Assembly: GCA_002483085.1 (NCBI GenBank)
Contig: DLHF01000013.1
Location: forward strand, 49,809 to 111,129
DNA length: 61,321 nt
DNA from: Ignavibacteria bacterium UBA7675
GTDB lineage: Bacteria > Bacteroidota > Ignavibacteria > Kapaibacteriales > UB7675
Direction of reading: 5' to 3'
Under the pieces are notes generated by a model. The model was given only the letters and a program-made list of their open reading frames with translations. It did not search any database and was not told the origin of the DNA. Position numbers and translations under genes: made by a program. Positions 1 to 9,800 of the stretch are shown in pieces. Within the stretch, counting starts at the first letter, position 1. Every line of letters begins with the position of its first letter.

Positions 1-444
1 ACAGCCAGGTACAAAAATATCGAAGGAAAACGCGTAGCTGCATTTGATGTAGGCATGAAACGCATAGGATTTGCTGTGAGCGATGAACTTCACATTACAG
101 CAACTCCGCGTGCAGTATTTGAAACAGGAGATGCTCTCTGGAACGAAATTGCCACGGCGATACGGCTCAATCGCGTGGATGCTGTTGTGGTGGGCGTGCC
201 CTATGGCCACGACAACGAGACCACCCCCATGATAGAAGCGGCCAAAGTCTTTGCACAGGAAATCGAAACGAGGTCGGGCCTGCCCGTGTATCTGTATGAT
301 GAATCCTTTTCATCGCGCAATGCCTCGGCGCTGATGGTATCGGGCGGCATGAGAAAAAAGAAGCGGCGGGAGAAAGGGGCAACTGATCGCGCTGCGGCGG
401 CGGTAATCCTACGAGAATTTCTCGACGAAGTAGCCCGAATGTAG
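1..444 (+). CDS. ruvX: YqgF/RuvX family putative pre-16S rRNA nuclease / Holliday junction resolvase (5' truncated)
   Basis: The reading frame is open from base 1, and the first visible ATG (55) lies inside the conserved FDVGMKRIG motif, so the true start is upstream of the window. The RNase H-fold signature of the family is present: an Asp in FDVG, VVVGVPYG, the acidic strand LYDESFSS, and a final Asp in GATDRAAAAVIL. The family (E. coli YqgF) processes the 5' end of 16S rRNA and has been proposed to act on Holliday junctions; it is a small cytosolic enzyme of about 140 residues, matching the 147 codons seen. A dispersed repeat follows the stop. The family call is firm, the exact substrate is not. 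Confidence 0.88.
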   Translation, partial: TARYKNIEGKRVAAFDVGMKRIGFAVSDELHITATPRAVFETGDALWNEIATAIRLNRVDAVVVGVPYGHDNETTPMIEAAKVFAQEIETRSGLPVYLYDESFSSRNASALMVSGGMRKKKRREKGATDRAAAAVILREFLDEVARM

Positions 445-489
445 CAAGGCCGCGCACATGCCGGCGCAAAGCGGCTGGACTACTTGCAG

Positions 490-551
490 GCGGTTGGTGC
501 GACCGGCGACAGCGACCCAACGGGCGTTGCAACGATGCCCGTGCCACAATG
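490..551 (+). repeat. Dispersed intergenic element, copy A
   Basis: Contains the conserved block GCGACCGGCGACAGCGAC (about 499-516) and the terminal GATGCCCGTGCCACAA (534-549). On the complementary strand the segment between the blocks can pair as CGGGC...GCCCG. This copy sits between ruvX and the DUF1003 gene; its terminal block faces a gene start, unlike most copies. Confidence 0.75.
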
Positions 552-596
552 TCTTTTATAACAGGTTCCTATCATAGGGATTAGAGGCATATCCGC

Positions 597-1319
597 ATGA
601 AAAGATTCAAAGTGCAACAGGCTGCCTGCATTGTGTGCAAGCAGCGCAAAGATCTGCTCGATCTTCTTCCTCTTGCTGTGGTGCGGCTGCCGATTGCAGA
701 CTTTATCGCCAGCAGAGTACCGGACTACGATGCCGGTGGATATATATGCTACACGGATCTCAATAAATTTAGGCAGCAGTATGTAGAAAGCGTGATGATG
801 GCCGAGCGCGGGGAACTTACTACCCTGGAGCACGACATCCTCAACAGCCTTTCCTCCGACGAAGTGCTGACGCGCGATACCGACCCGGACTACGAGCAGA
901 ACTTATCGTTTGGCGACAGGCTTTCCGACAAGATTGCAGCCTTTGGCGGGAGCTGGCGGTTTATTATAACATTTGGTGCGATATTATTCGGCTGGATCGT
1001 GGTAAATACGGCCATTCTTGTTAGCCGTCCGTTCGACCCGTACCCGTTTATACTGCTCAATCTCGTGCTGTCGTGTCTTGCAGCGCTCCAGGCACCTCTT
1101 ATTATGATGAGCCAGAATAGGCAAGAGTCCAGAGACCGAGTGCGCTCCATACACGACTACAAAGTGAACTTGAAAGCGGAATTAGAAATACGCAATCTCC
1201 ACGAGAAGATGGATTATCTGCTGCGACATCAGTGGCAATATCTGATGGATATACAGCAAATTCAGATGGACCTGATGGAAGAGCTCGCCAAGAAAAAAAC
1301 GAGCAATGGCGGGCAATAG
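597..1319 (+). CDS. DUF1003 family membrane protein
   Basis: A 240-residue protein with the full DUF1003 signature: FGDRLSDKIAAFGGSW, two membrane helices (about residues 119-140 and 150-172) separated by FDPYPFILLN, then SQNRQESRDR and a long charged helix starting HDYKVNLKAELEIRNLHEK that is probably coiled coil. The first 60 residues carry a CxxC pair (C11, C14) typical of the N-terminal part of this family. The function is unknown; the architecture suggests a small inner-membrane protein with a cytosolic coiled-coil tail. An AGAGG about eight bases before the ATG supports this start. No operon partner is apparent; the gene is flanked by a dispersed repeat and a 119-base gap. Confidence 0.85.
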   Translation: MKRFKVQQAACIVCKQRKDLLDLLPLAVVRLPIADFIASRVPDYDAGGYICYTDLNKFRQQYVESVMMAERGELTTLEHDILNSLSSDEVLTRDTDPDYEQNLSFGDRLSDKIAAFGGSWRFIITFGAILFGWIVVNTAILVSRPFDPYPFILLNLVLSCLAALQAPLIMMSQNRQESRDRVRSIHDYKVNLKAELEIRNLHEKMDYLLRHQWQYLMDIQQIQMDLMEELAKKKTSNGGQ

Positions 1320-1438
1320 CGGAGACTTTGAGCGATGTGCGCGGGCAGTGCAGAGCGAAATGCCCTGAATACCAGCGGGCATATCGGTAACTTTTCCGGG
1401 CACAATCGTTTCCATGCAAAAACGTCGGCTTTCCGATA

Positions 1439-2863
1439 ATGGGCAACGGTTGCGTTGTGCCAAGCCCATGTGTCCTGCACATTATTGCTACTACTATGTT
1501 GATTATCCTTCTTCTTGCTTTCCTGCTTCTGCCGGCCACGGGGCATGCCCAGCAGGTTGATAAAAGTTTTTACTACGACTACGGCGAAAAATTCTACTAC
1601 GACATTGTCAATATCCCCGATGATCGCCCTGATTCTACGCGGTTTCAGGTGTTCTTCAGGATGAGAAACGATGTCCTGCTGTTTACAAATGTGGGCGCGC
1701 GCTACGTAGCACAGCCGCTTTTGTACGTAGAATTTATCGACTCAACGGGAATTATCCGGGTGAGCAGGGAATGGCGGGACACGGTGGTTGTAGGTTCCTA
1801 CGAGCTTACACAGTCCAAAAAAGAGTTTGTAGAGGGAGGTATGACAATCGACCTGCCGCCGGGGACTTATACGGCAGTATTCGAGCTCGGCGATAAGCAC
1901 GCGCCGCGCACCAGCCGCTTTCGAGTGCCGGGCATTACGGGGCGCGATTTCTACGCATCGTCGATTGTCGGGCAGCCGCTGTTCGCCGCTCCTACTGCCG
2001 ACAACACGTATCACCCCTTCATTCTCAAAGGCAATATTTCGTTTCCGTCGCGCATGAGCGCTCTTATCAGCGTATCGGGCGCTCTTCCTTCCGACGAGTA
2101 TGTGTACACCATCGAGCAGGCGAAAAACAGCAAGGATTTACAGCCCGATGATCCAGTGATAGATTTTACTTCCGTGAGCGGGACTGTTCGGCCTGATACA
2201 AAGCTCGTTCCTGCCATTGTGCCCAATGCCGCTACTGCCGTCGTGCGGAAAGCATATCTCTCCGGCGCTGAATTAGAGCCAGCGAACGCTCGTATGTCGA
2301 GCTCGTCTGTGCCCGATATGGGGCTTTTAGAGATTGTCCTACCCGAGGACAAAATGCCATCGGGCAAATACATTCTGAAAGTGTATAAACGCGGAGGCAC
2401 CGACACGCTGACACATCCTTTTGCGCTGATCTGGGAGAACAAACCTCTGTCGCTGCGCAATATTCAGTATGCTGTAGAACTCGCCTACTATGTAATGACC
2501 GACGACGAGTACGACGCTGTTAATAGCGGTTCGCTCGAAGCAAAGCGCCAGAAGCTGTACACATTCTGGAAGGCTCGCGATCCGCAGCCCGCCTCGGTAT
2601 TCAACGAAGCAATGGCTGAATACTACAGCCGCGTGGACTACGCTTTTTTCAACTACCAGACGCTTGCTGATCGCGATGGAGCGCGAAGCGAACGCGGAAA
2701 GATTTATATTCTGCACGGTGCTCCCACCAATGTCGACCGCAGGTTTGAGCCCGACACACCGGTGCTGGAAGTATGGCGCTACGACAACAATGTGCGGAAA
2801 GAATTTACCTTTGAATCGTCGGTGCCGGGTGTATTTCACCTCAAGGCAATACGGGATATGTGA
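1439..2863 (+). CDS. GWxTD domain-containing secreted protein
   Basis: The C-terminal 130 residues match the GWxTD domain family, with FWKARDPQP, NEAMAEYYSRVDYA, RGKIYILHGAP and a final EVWRYDNN segment. The name-giving GWxTD tract is replaced by DGARSE here. A hydrophobic N-terminus (LLLAFLLLPATGHAQ) ending at AQ indicates a Sec signal peptide, so the protein should be periplasmic or outer-membrane associated. The ATG at 1496 begins exactly at the signal peptide and is a plausible alternative start; neither has a clear ribosome binding site. GWxTD proteins are common in Bacteroidota, Acidobacteriota and Gemmatimonadota and have no assigned biochemical role. The gene stands alone and ends before a bidirectional terminator. 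Confidence 0.8.
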   Translation: MGNGCVVPSPCVLHIIATTMLIILLLAFLLLPATGHAQQVDKSFYYDYGEKFYYDIVNIPDDRPDSTRFQVFFRMRNDVLLFTNVGARYVAQPLLYVEFIDSTGIIRVSREWRDTVVVGSYELTQSKKEFVEGGMTIDLPPGTYTAVFELGDKHAPRTSRFRVPGITGRDFYASSIVGQPLFAAPTADNTYHPFILKGNISFPSRMSALISVSGALPSDEYVYTIEQAKNSKDLQPDDPVIDFTSVSGTVRPDTKLVPAIVPNAATAVVRKAYLSGAELEPANARMSSSSVPDMGLLEIVLPEDKMPSGKYILKVYKRGGTDTLTHPFALIWENKPLSLRNIQYAVELAYYVMTDDEYDAVNSGSLEAKRQKLYTFWKARDPQPASVFNEAMAEYYSRVDYAFFNYQTLADRDGARSERGKIYILHGAPTNVDRRFEPDTPVLEVWRYDNNVRKEFTFESSVPGVFHLKAIRDM

Positions 2864-2985
2864 CACCGTAGCGTGGGTGATTTCTATTGCTCTAACGCCT
2901 TGCGCGATAGGGCGCAGACAAAACACTGGAGCGAAGACGCTTGTGCTCACAATGGCACATGAGACAGCAGACAACTCCTCTACAT

Positions 2986-3021
2986 AAAAACGCTCTCCTT
3001 CGCCTGAAAGAGAGCGTTTTT
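2986..3021. terminator. Bidirectional intrinsic terminator
   Basis: Perfect 12-base inverted repeat AAAAACGCTCTC / GAGAGCGTTTTT with a 12-base loop. It lies between the convergent GWxTD gene and the ABC permease gene and has T-runs in both directions. Confidence 0.85.
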
Positions 3022-3054
3022 GCATTATACTACACACCAACAGCGAGAGCGCGG

Positions 3055-4308
3055 TTATTTTTCGCGAAGGAAGCCTATAATTTCCGGCAGCGTAGGGCGT
3101 TTGCCATAGGAGAGAATTGCCACGCGGAAAATTTTGGAGCTGAGAAACATCACCAGAACAATAGAAATGACCATAACGACCACAGAGGCGAGAATTTCCC
3201 ACCACTCGGGCCGCAGCACAGCGATGCGCATAGCCATAATCGTAGGCGTGAGAAACGGAATATAGGTAAGAGTTTTTACCAGCCCGGAGGTCGGGTTTTG
3301 CATCAGCGGCATAATCATACCTACGGGCAGCATAATAAGTATGGCCATATAGCCAGTAATCTGCTGTGCTTCTTGTTCGGTTGTGGACAGCGAACCCAGC
3401 CCGATAAGAATGGCCGCGTAGAACAAGTAGCCGAGAAGCATATACAAGAGCAAGAACGGCAGCAGCGAGAATACATCGGGAAGCGTGCCAAACTGTGTGC
3501 CAAGGCCAATCCCGATAGACAGCCACACAGTGGCCTGCAGAACACCGAGGCCACTCAGCCCCACCAATTTCCCAATCATCAGCTCAATTGGCGAGCAGGA
3601 GGAAAGCAGTATTTCGATAATCCTGTTGTTTTTCTCCTCGAACAAGCTGCGGACTAAAAGCTGTCCAGTAACCATAATGAGCATAAACAGAATAATAGAG
3701 GAGCCATAGGCAGCGATAAACACTTCTACAAAGCCGCTCTTGGTGTCTTCGTCGCCCTTGCTGATTTTCAGCGTTGTAAGCGAGAGCTCGCGGCTTGCGT
3801 CGGCATAGGTTTGCGGGTTGATACCGTGTGCGGCAAGCGAGCGCTCGACGACGAGCTTTTCTACTTCATTGCCAATTTTCCGCACTTCGATTTCGTTGCC
3901 TACGTTTGTGCCTCGGTATTCCAATTGCCGCGACGTAAGCACATCGCCCGGTATAATCACCATACCAGTAAATTCTTCGTTGAGCAGGCGCGGCTTGTAG
4001 TGCTTCGCTGCTTGTTCTAATGTCATAGCCCGGGTATCAATAGGAACCAGCGCGTAGTTGGGCCTGCCGTCGGGCAGCTTGTACTGCTCAGTGAGCGCTT
4101 TTTGCAGTGGCGCAGCCAGCGATTCCGTAGCGTCGTAAAGAAGGAATTGCTTTGTTTCTGTGTCTGCCTTTGTAGCGAGAATCGAAGGGAGCACACCAAA
4201 CAGCACCATAATAGCGGGCGTGAGTACAAGAGAAATGATATAGGCTTTTGTCTTAGCCTTTTCTACAAATTCCCAGCGCGCCACATCGAGCACTTTTCGT
4301 ATGTTCAT
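3055..4308 (-). CDS. ABC transporter permease (ABC-2/NatB-like)
   Basis: A 417-residue permease of the NatB/ABC-2 type: one N-terminal membrane helix (about 22-43) after the MNIRKVLDVARWEF start, a large extracytoplasmic domain (about 45-195), then five or six helices to the C-terminus. The motif EEKNNRIIEILLSSCSPIELMIGKLVG after the second helix is characteristic of ABC-2 permeases. Its start overlaps the stop of the upstream ATPase gene by 4 bases (ATGA), so the two are translationally coupled and form one exporter. The substrate cannot be deduced; NatAB exports sodium, but many homologues in this phylum are uncharacterised. No adaptor or outer-membrane partner is adjacent. Confidence 0.88.
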   Translation of the reverse strand: MNIRKVLDVARWEFVEKAKTKAYIISLVLTPAIMVLFGVLPSILATKADTETKQFLLYDATESLAAPLQKALTEQYKLPDGRPNYALVPIDTRAMTLEQAAKHYKPRLLNEEFTGMVIIPGDVLTSRQLEYRGTNVGNEIEVRKIGNEVEKLVVERSLAAHGINPQTYADASRELSLTTLKISKGDEDTKSGFVEVFIAAYGSSIILFMLIMVTGQLLVRSLFEEKNNRIIEILLSSCSPIELMIGKLVGLSGLGVLQATVWLSIGIGLGTQFGTLPDVFSLLPFLLLYMLLGYLFYAAILIGLGSLSTTEQEAQQITGYMAILIMLPVGMIMPLMQNPTSGLVKTLTYIPFLTPTIMAMRIAVLRPEWWEILASVVVMVISIVLVMFLSSKIFRVAILSYGKRPTLPEIIGFLREK

Positions 4309-5243
4309 CGTTTGCCCTCCGAAGCCTGTTGAAGAAATTCATCTGTAATATTTTCCCTGCCGACCGTATCGATAAAAATACTCAGCAGCGACGGCTGCAC
4401 TGTGCCGATGTGCGTCAGTTTCAGATGCGGTAGCAGGTTGGGAATCAAGTCCATCAGTGTTGCTCCGCTTACGAGGTTCAACTCGGCGTAGTTCTGGTAG
4501 ATGTCCGCACTTGCTACTGTGGGCAGCGAGCGCACAAAGTTCGCATCGCCTTCAAATTCCATGCGGATCGCATTGCTGCCGTGGCTGCGCTTTATCTGCT
4601 CCACAGTGCCGTTGAGTACAGCCTTGCCTTTGTTCATCAGCAAAATAGAATCGCATATCTTTTCGGCTGATTCTAGCTGATGCGTACAAAAAATAATAGC
4701 TTTACCTTCGTCGCGTACCGATAGCACGATGTCCTTAAACTTGAGCTGGTTTACTGGGTCCAGACCCGAAAACGGCTCGTCGAGGATAAGCAGCGATGGG
4801 TTGTGCAGCACCGAGGCGATAAACTGCACTTTTTGCTGGTTGCCTTTTGAAAGCTCTTCTACTTTGCGCTTGCCCATGCCGCCGAGCTCGAAGCGCTCTA
4901 ACCAGTTGTTGATTCTGCGGCTGGCTTCGGCGCCGTGGATAGACTTCAGCGAAGCGAAGTAGTACAACGCGTCGTGAATTGTGCTTTTGCGGTACAGCCC
5001 GCGCTCTTCTGGAAGATAGCCGATAAAATCTTTGGACGCTTCGCCAACGGGTTGGCCATTGAAGACAATCTGGCCAGCGTCGGGCCTAATGATGTTGAGG
5101 ATCATGCGGATTGTCGTCGTTTTGCCAGCACCGTTAGGGCCGAGAATGCCCTTTACCATGCCGGGTTCGACGGTGAACGACAGGTCGTCCACTGCCCGAA
5201 TGCCTCCCTTGTAGTTCTTGCTAATGCGTTCGATGGATAACAT
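4305..5243 (-). CDS. ABC transporter ATP-binding protein (NatA-like)
   Basis: A 312-residue ATPase subunit. Walker A is GPNGAGKT (35-42), the signature is LSKGNQQK in place of LSGGQ-type sequence (a variant common in NatA/DUF4162-type ATPases), and Walker B is LLILDEPFSGLDP, followed by the H-loop CTHQLE. The C-terminal 90 residues beyond the nucleotide-binding domain are the small accessory domain seen in NatA homologues. It energises the permease encoded immediately downstream. The gene is the first of the two-gene operon; a dispersed repeat and the Imm11-like gene lie upstream. Confidence 0.9.
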   Translation of the reverse strand: MLSIERISKNYKGGIRAVDDLSFTVEPGMVKGILGPNGAGKTTTIRMILNIIRPDAGQIVFNGQPVGEASKDFIGYLPEERGLYRKSTIHDALYYFASLKSIHGAEASRRINNWLERFELGGMGKRKVEELSKGNQQKVQFIASVLHNPSLLILDEPFSGLDPVNQLKFKDIVLSVRDEGKAIIFCTHQLESAEKICDSILLMNKGKAVLNGTVEQIKRSHGSNAIRMEFEGDANFVRSLPTVASADIYQNYAELNLVSGATLMDLIPNLLPHLKLTHIGTVQPSLLSIFIDTVGRENITDEFLQQASEGKR

Positions 5244-5604
5244 TGCACTCCAGATGCTGTTTATAAAATCGGCTCCTTCTTACGCGGCAGCAGAAGCGAA
5301 GTTGCACCGCGTATCCCGGTTGGCTCCGGCAAAGATACGCGGCAATATAGTGTGTAGCGCTTCGGTCTTTGCTCTCGCTTTGGCCTTTGCACCGCGCTGC
5401 ATAGCCGCCGCGTAGCTGTTCAACCCCAGTCGCTGTGCATTGCTGTGTGCACGGCGGCTACCAGCCGGGCAGCCACGCAGCGGATGTGCGACCGGCGACA
5501 GCGACGAAGCGCAGGAGCGGAGAAGCCTGTGCCACAAGAGATCGCAAGTACAATACAACTGGTACGAACAGGGGAAGATCGTGTGCCCCGAGAGCTCAAA
5601 TATT
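5244..5604. other. Gene-free stretch holding a dispersed repeat and the start of a tandem repeat
   Basis: No convincing coding sequence. It contains full-length dispersed element B (5356-5538) and the first unit of a 61-base tandem duplication. The promoter of the ABC exporter operon should lie near 5244-5330 but no clear TTTG/TAnnTTTG pair was found. Confidence 0.6.
5356..5538 (+). repeat. Dispersed intergenic element, copy B (full length)
   Basis: About 183 bases with both modules: left AGCGCTTCGGTC and TTTGCACCGCGCTGCA (5356-5419), right GCGGATGTGCGACCGGCGAC (about 5480-5499) through CCTGTGCCACAA (5526-5537). Read on the minus strand it falls after the Imm11-like gene. The stem between the conserved blocks is CAGG/CCTG here. 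Confidence 0.78.
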
Positions 5605-5666
5605 TCAAGTACAATACAACTGGTACGAACAAGGGAAGATCGTGTGCCCCGAAAGCTCAAATGTTT
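5545..5666. repeat. Two-copy 61-base tandem duplication
   Basis: Units 5545-5605 and 5606-5666 differ at only three positions. The unit spans the last codons of the Imm11-like gene. Because 61 is not a multiple of three, the extra unit changes the reading frame and supplies the present stop codon (5605-5607). Confidence 0.9.
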
Positions 5667-6501
5667 CAAGCGCTTGGGCGAGGAACTCGGAAACAAACAG
5701 AGCAGGGCTGGGGAAGGGAAACGCGAGCAGGTCGTAGGGCACAGGTTTTTGGGTGTGAATAATGCGCCCAACGGCGTCGAGGTGTGTTTCTGTTGGTATG
5801 ACCGCTTTGGTGTAGTCTGGGTTGGTGAGGGCCATTTCCTCTAATGCTTTATCGCGTTCAGCTTCAGAGAGCTCATCCCAGAGTATTGCGTCGGTGGGGT
5901 ACGTGCCGTTGTTGGCAATAGTGGTATCGGTTGCGTCCGACTCGGCATTGGCAGCCAGGCTGAGCTCTGCAAGATGAGCCAGCAGTTCCCGCTCATTGTG
6001 GACAGTAATTTCACGTCCGTCGAGAGCCTGATGGCTGTTGTCAGGCGTGCGGAATTCTTCAAAACCCAAGCCTTCAAACATATCTCGGCGCGACTGATTT
6101 TGGATTTGGAATCGCGCAAAGCGCGTTTGCTCAAAGTTGATAAGGTAGGTATGGAATCCGGACATATGCAGCCAGTAAGCGAGGTGTTGTTCGCCTTCGT
6201 ACTCCACTGTAGTTTCGTGGAATGAACACTCGGGGGGGAGGTAGTAAGCCTGGAGAAACTCTGCGAACTCCGGGCTTATGAGCAGACCGGGCGGCGGTAG
6301 GATGGATTGCGGCAGCACATGCGTAAGTACGTAGTCATCGTTGAGATGGAATACTGTTGTAGGAAGAGCTGCGAGCACTGAGTCGGGAAGGATAGTACAC
6401 GCCGGAATATGTAATGGCGGAGTTGTAGAGAGCACCTGCGGCTCTTCGTCCAGAAAATCGTCGTCGGGCAAAATGGCCGAGAGGATCAGATAAGAATTCA
6501 T
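5605..6501 (-). CDS. Imm11/DUF1629-like immunity protein (orphan)
   Basis: A 298-residue cytosolic protein without signal or membrane segments if started at the ATG at 6501 (MNSYLILSAILPDDD). The same frame opens at 6591, but that extension is an odd hydrophobic tract. Two features recall Imm11 (DUF1629) immunity proteins of polymorphic toxin systems: GLLISPEFAEFLQ followed by a tyrosine/tryptophan-rich YWLHMSGFHTYLINFE segment, and the C-terminal ALFVSEFLAQALE..ELSGHTIFP. No toxin gene is nearby, so it is an orphan immunity gene or a member with another role. The last seven codons come from the 61-base tandem duplication. The family call is by motif similarity only. Confidence 0.6.
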   Translation of the reverse strand: MNSYLILSAILPDDDFLDEEPQVLSTTPPLHIPACTILPDSVLAALPTTVFHLNDDYVLTHVLPQSILPPPGLLISPEFAEFLQAYYLPPECSFHETTVEYEGEQHLAYWLHMSGFHTYLINFEQTRFARFQIQNQSRRDMFEGLGFEEFRTPDNSHQALDGREITVHNERELLAHLAELSLAANAESDATDTTIANNGTYPTDAILWDELSEAERDKALEEMALTNPDYTKAVIPTETHLDAVGRIIHTQKPVPYDLLAFPFPSPALFVSEFLAQALETFELSGHTIFPCSYQLYCT

Positions 6502-6788
6502 CGTTGTTCCGGTCTGATAGTGGATAAATGTGAGCAGGCAAGATACGACATTGGCAAAAAAAGTAAAAACGCTAGCGGTGCCAATGCACATAGAGCGTGT
6601 GCAAAGGCGCTGATAAGGTGCTGCGCCTGCTCGGTATTATCGGGCGCCTGATAGCAAAATGGCAGCGATAGAAAAGATGAACAGGTTTGCTGGAACCACG
6701 TTTCGTATGTTGCACCCCGAAACTTTCAAGCGGTGAGAATGCACATGGGTGATAACCGACTGCCGTGGTGCAGTCTCTAAATCTTTAC

Positions 6789-6818
6789 TTTGCTGCACAT
6801 CCTGATTTTGTATTTTTG
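6789..6818 (+). promoter_or_regulatory. Bacteroidota-type promoter of the macroglobulin gene
   Basis: TTTG at 6789-6792, an 18-base spacer, TATTTTTG at 6811-6818. It lies about 40 bases before the ATG at 6859, so a start at 6790 in the same frame would precede the transcript and can be excluded. Confidence 0.65.
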
Positions 6819-6858
6819 CCGCAATGTATCAAGTAGTAGTTCACTCACGAGACGAAAT

Positions 6859-9800
6859 ATGAGAACACTCCGCGCTGCTCTTCTGCAAACGGTATTTCCG
6901 CTTGCCCTTGCCATGCTCGTAGCTGCCTGTGGGCTTTCCAACGACGTGCAGGTTGACGAGAAAAATTTCGACGATGTCGTGGATGTGCGGCAAAACCTCG
7001 TGTTTAAATTTAACAAACCATTGATGCCGGATTCCCTGCTAAATATTTGGGATACAACGGCCTATATCGCGTTTACGCCGCGAGTGGCAGGGCGCTTCAA
7101 GTGGACGGCTGCCAACGAGCTCGTGTTTTCGCCCTCGGATGCCTTTCGCCCAGCTACCGACTACACAGGTCGGCTTACAGAGGCATTGGCACAGCACGCA
7201 GCGGAGAAGCCATCGGTATCGTCCGATCCTGTGCAGTTCCATACGCCGTATTTGGCACTCAGCGACGTAGAAGTGTACTGGACGAAGTCGAAGGATGATG
7301 GTGCTATTGGCGCAATAGCTAATCTGCATTTCAATTACAAAGTAAATGCCATTGATGTCGCGAAGCTGCTCAGCATAGAAGTCGATGGCAAGCAGGCTAT
7401 CTACAAGCTACAGTCGGCCTCGGTATCGGAAACTGTGCCAGTGTTCATTGCTGGTATCGACCAGCACGAGACGGGCGATTTACCTCTATCTGTTACTATT
7501 GGCAAGGGGTTGAAGCCTGTAGACAGCGAGCGCCCTACATCCGAACCACTGCATCGCGAAACAGTGATCCCGCAGCCGGGGGCTTTTGCCGTAACGAATA
7601 TCACCTCCGACTACGAAGGCACACAGGGGCTTGTGTATATCTTTACCTCCCAGAGCGTGGACGACCAGCAGAATGTACACAACTTGGTAAGCGTCAACCC
7701 TGTTGTTCCGTTTCAGATAGAAATCATAGACAATGGTTTGCTGCTTCGCGGTGATTTTGCACCGGGCATAACGTATGAAGTGGTAGTGAACCGCGCACTG
7801 CGCGGCATTTTTGGCGAAGAGCTCGGCAGCGACGTTAGCCGCTATGTAGAGTTTGGCGAGCGGGCGCCTGCTATCGCTTTTACTACTGCAAAGGCTATGT
7901 ATCTTTCTACGAAGGGCTCGAAGGCTATAGGCGTGAATATCACAAGCGTGCCGCGCATCAAAGTAACAGTAGCCAAAATTTACGAAAACAATATTCTCGC
8001 TTATATGCGGCAAGGCGGTGACTACGATTATTTCTACGACGAAGCAACCGACGATTACTACTGGCTGTACGGATTTACGCGATGGGAAAACTTTGGCGAC
8101 TTGGTGTATGAGCGGGAATACGAGACGCGCAGCCTGCCCACCACCAATGGCGTGAGCCATCTTGCGCTGGACTTGCCCGACCGCAGCCAGTACAAAGGCG
8201 TGTACATCGTAAAAGTGGCTGCTACCGACCGCCAGTGGCTACAGGACAGCCGTATTATTTCGGTGTCGGATATCGGCCTTATTGCCAAGGCAACAGAGAA
8301 CGACGTTGTTGTGTTTGCTAATTCCATTATGGATGTATCGCCCATACAAGGCGTAGAAATAAAGCTCATCAGCTCCAATAATCAGGAAGTTCTCACAGCT
8401 AAAACCGATGGCTCGGGTGTAGCGCGTTTTGAGAATATCAAGGCTACCGCACCGCAATTTAAAGTAGCGATGATTACAGCGCGTGCAGGCGAGGACTTCA
8501 ACACGATGTTGTTCGAAGGTACGCGGGTAGAGACCTCCCGCTACGATGTTGGTGGAGCGCTGGAAAATCCGGCGGGCTACCAAGCCTTTATCTATGGCGA
8601 GCGCAATATTTACCGACCGGGCGAAACGGTGCATCTTGGTGTAGTGCTGCGCGACCAGCAGTGGAAACCAGTGGCCGGTGTGCCCCTCAAGCTCAAAATG
8701 CTGCTGCCAAATGGCAAAGTGTACCGCACGATGAGGCTTTCGCCCGATGGCGAGGGCGGAGCCACAGCCGATATTTCGCTTCCGGCCTCGGCGGTCACGG
8801 GTACCTACATCGCTGAAGTGTATTCAGCTAATGATATTCTACTGAACTCCTACTCGGTGTCTGTAGAAGAATTTATCCCAGACCGCATCCGCGTAAATGT
8901 GACTGCCGACCGCGAAGAGCTCGGTGTAAAGGACTCGCTGCACATTACCGCACAAGCCATGAACTTATTCGGGCCTCCGGCTGCGGGACGCAACTACGAA
9001 ATGCAGTTTTTACTGCGCCGAAAGGACCTGCAGCCTAAAGGATTTGAAGACTATACGTTCACGGTAAAAACGCAGAACAATGTTACCATCGATAATGTTG
9101 TGCGGCAGGGCAAGACAAACGATCAGGGCATGGCGTGGGAAACATTTGGTATGCCTGCCGGACTGGATCACTCGGGTATGCTGCTCGGGCGTGTGTACAC
9201 CACAGTATTCGACGAAACAGGGCGCCCGGTGAACCGGTTGAAGCAGTTCGATGTGCTTACACAAAATGTCTTTTTTGGTGTGGGCAGAATAGAAAAATAT
9301 GTGAACACACGGCAGCCACTCTCCCTACCGCTTGTGGCTGTAAACCACAAGGGATCGCCAATATCGGCGAAAGCACAGGTACAGATTGTAAAGTACAACT
9401 GGCAGAATATTATCGAGAGAAACCAGGACAGCACATTCCGCTATGTGTCGCAGAAAAAAGAGCAGATCATGGTTGAGCGATTAGTAGCGGTGAACGGAAC
9501 GTCCACGAGGTTCACCTATACGCCTGTGGCGTCGGGTGAGTACGAAATTCGCGTGCTCGAAGCGGGAACTGCCAACTATGTGTCCTATGGATTTTACGCC
9601 TATGGCTGGGGCGATACACAGGTGTCGTCGTTTGAAGTCAACACAGAAGGGCAGATCGACATCGAGCTGGACAAGCCGAAATACACAGTAGGAGAAACAG
9701 CGAATATTCTCTTCAAAACTCCCTTTGCCGGGCGGCTACTCGTAACAGTAGAGCGGAATAAGGTGTACGAATACTTTGTGATAGAAACCGACAAAAAATC

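Noticed and set aside
2339..3526. 395-codon minus-strand open frame
   Set aside because: Antisense to the GWxTD gene and shifted against the ABC permease; no motif, and it crosses a strong terminator.
5440..5844. Plus-strand open frames over the tandem repeat
   Set aside because: They cross both dispersed and tandem repeats and lie opposite the Imm11-like gene; no coding signature.
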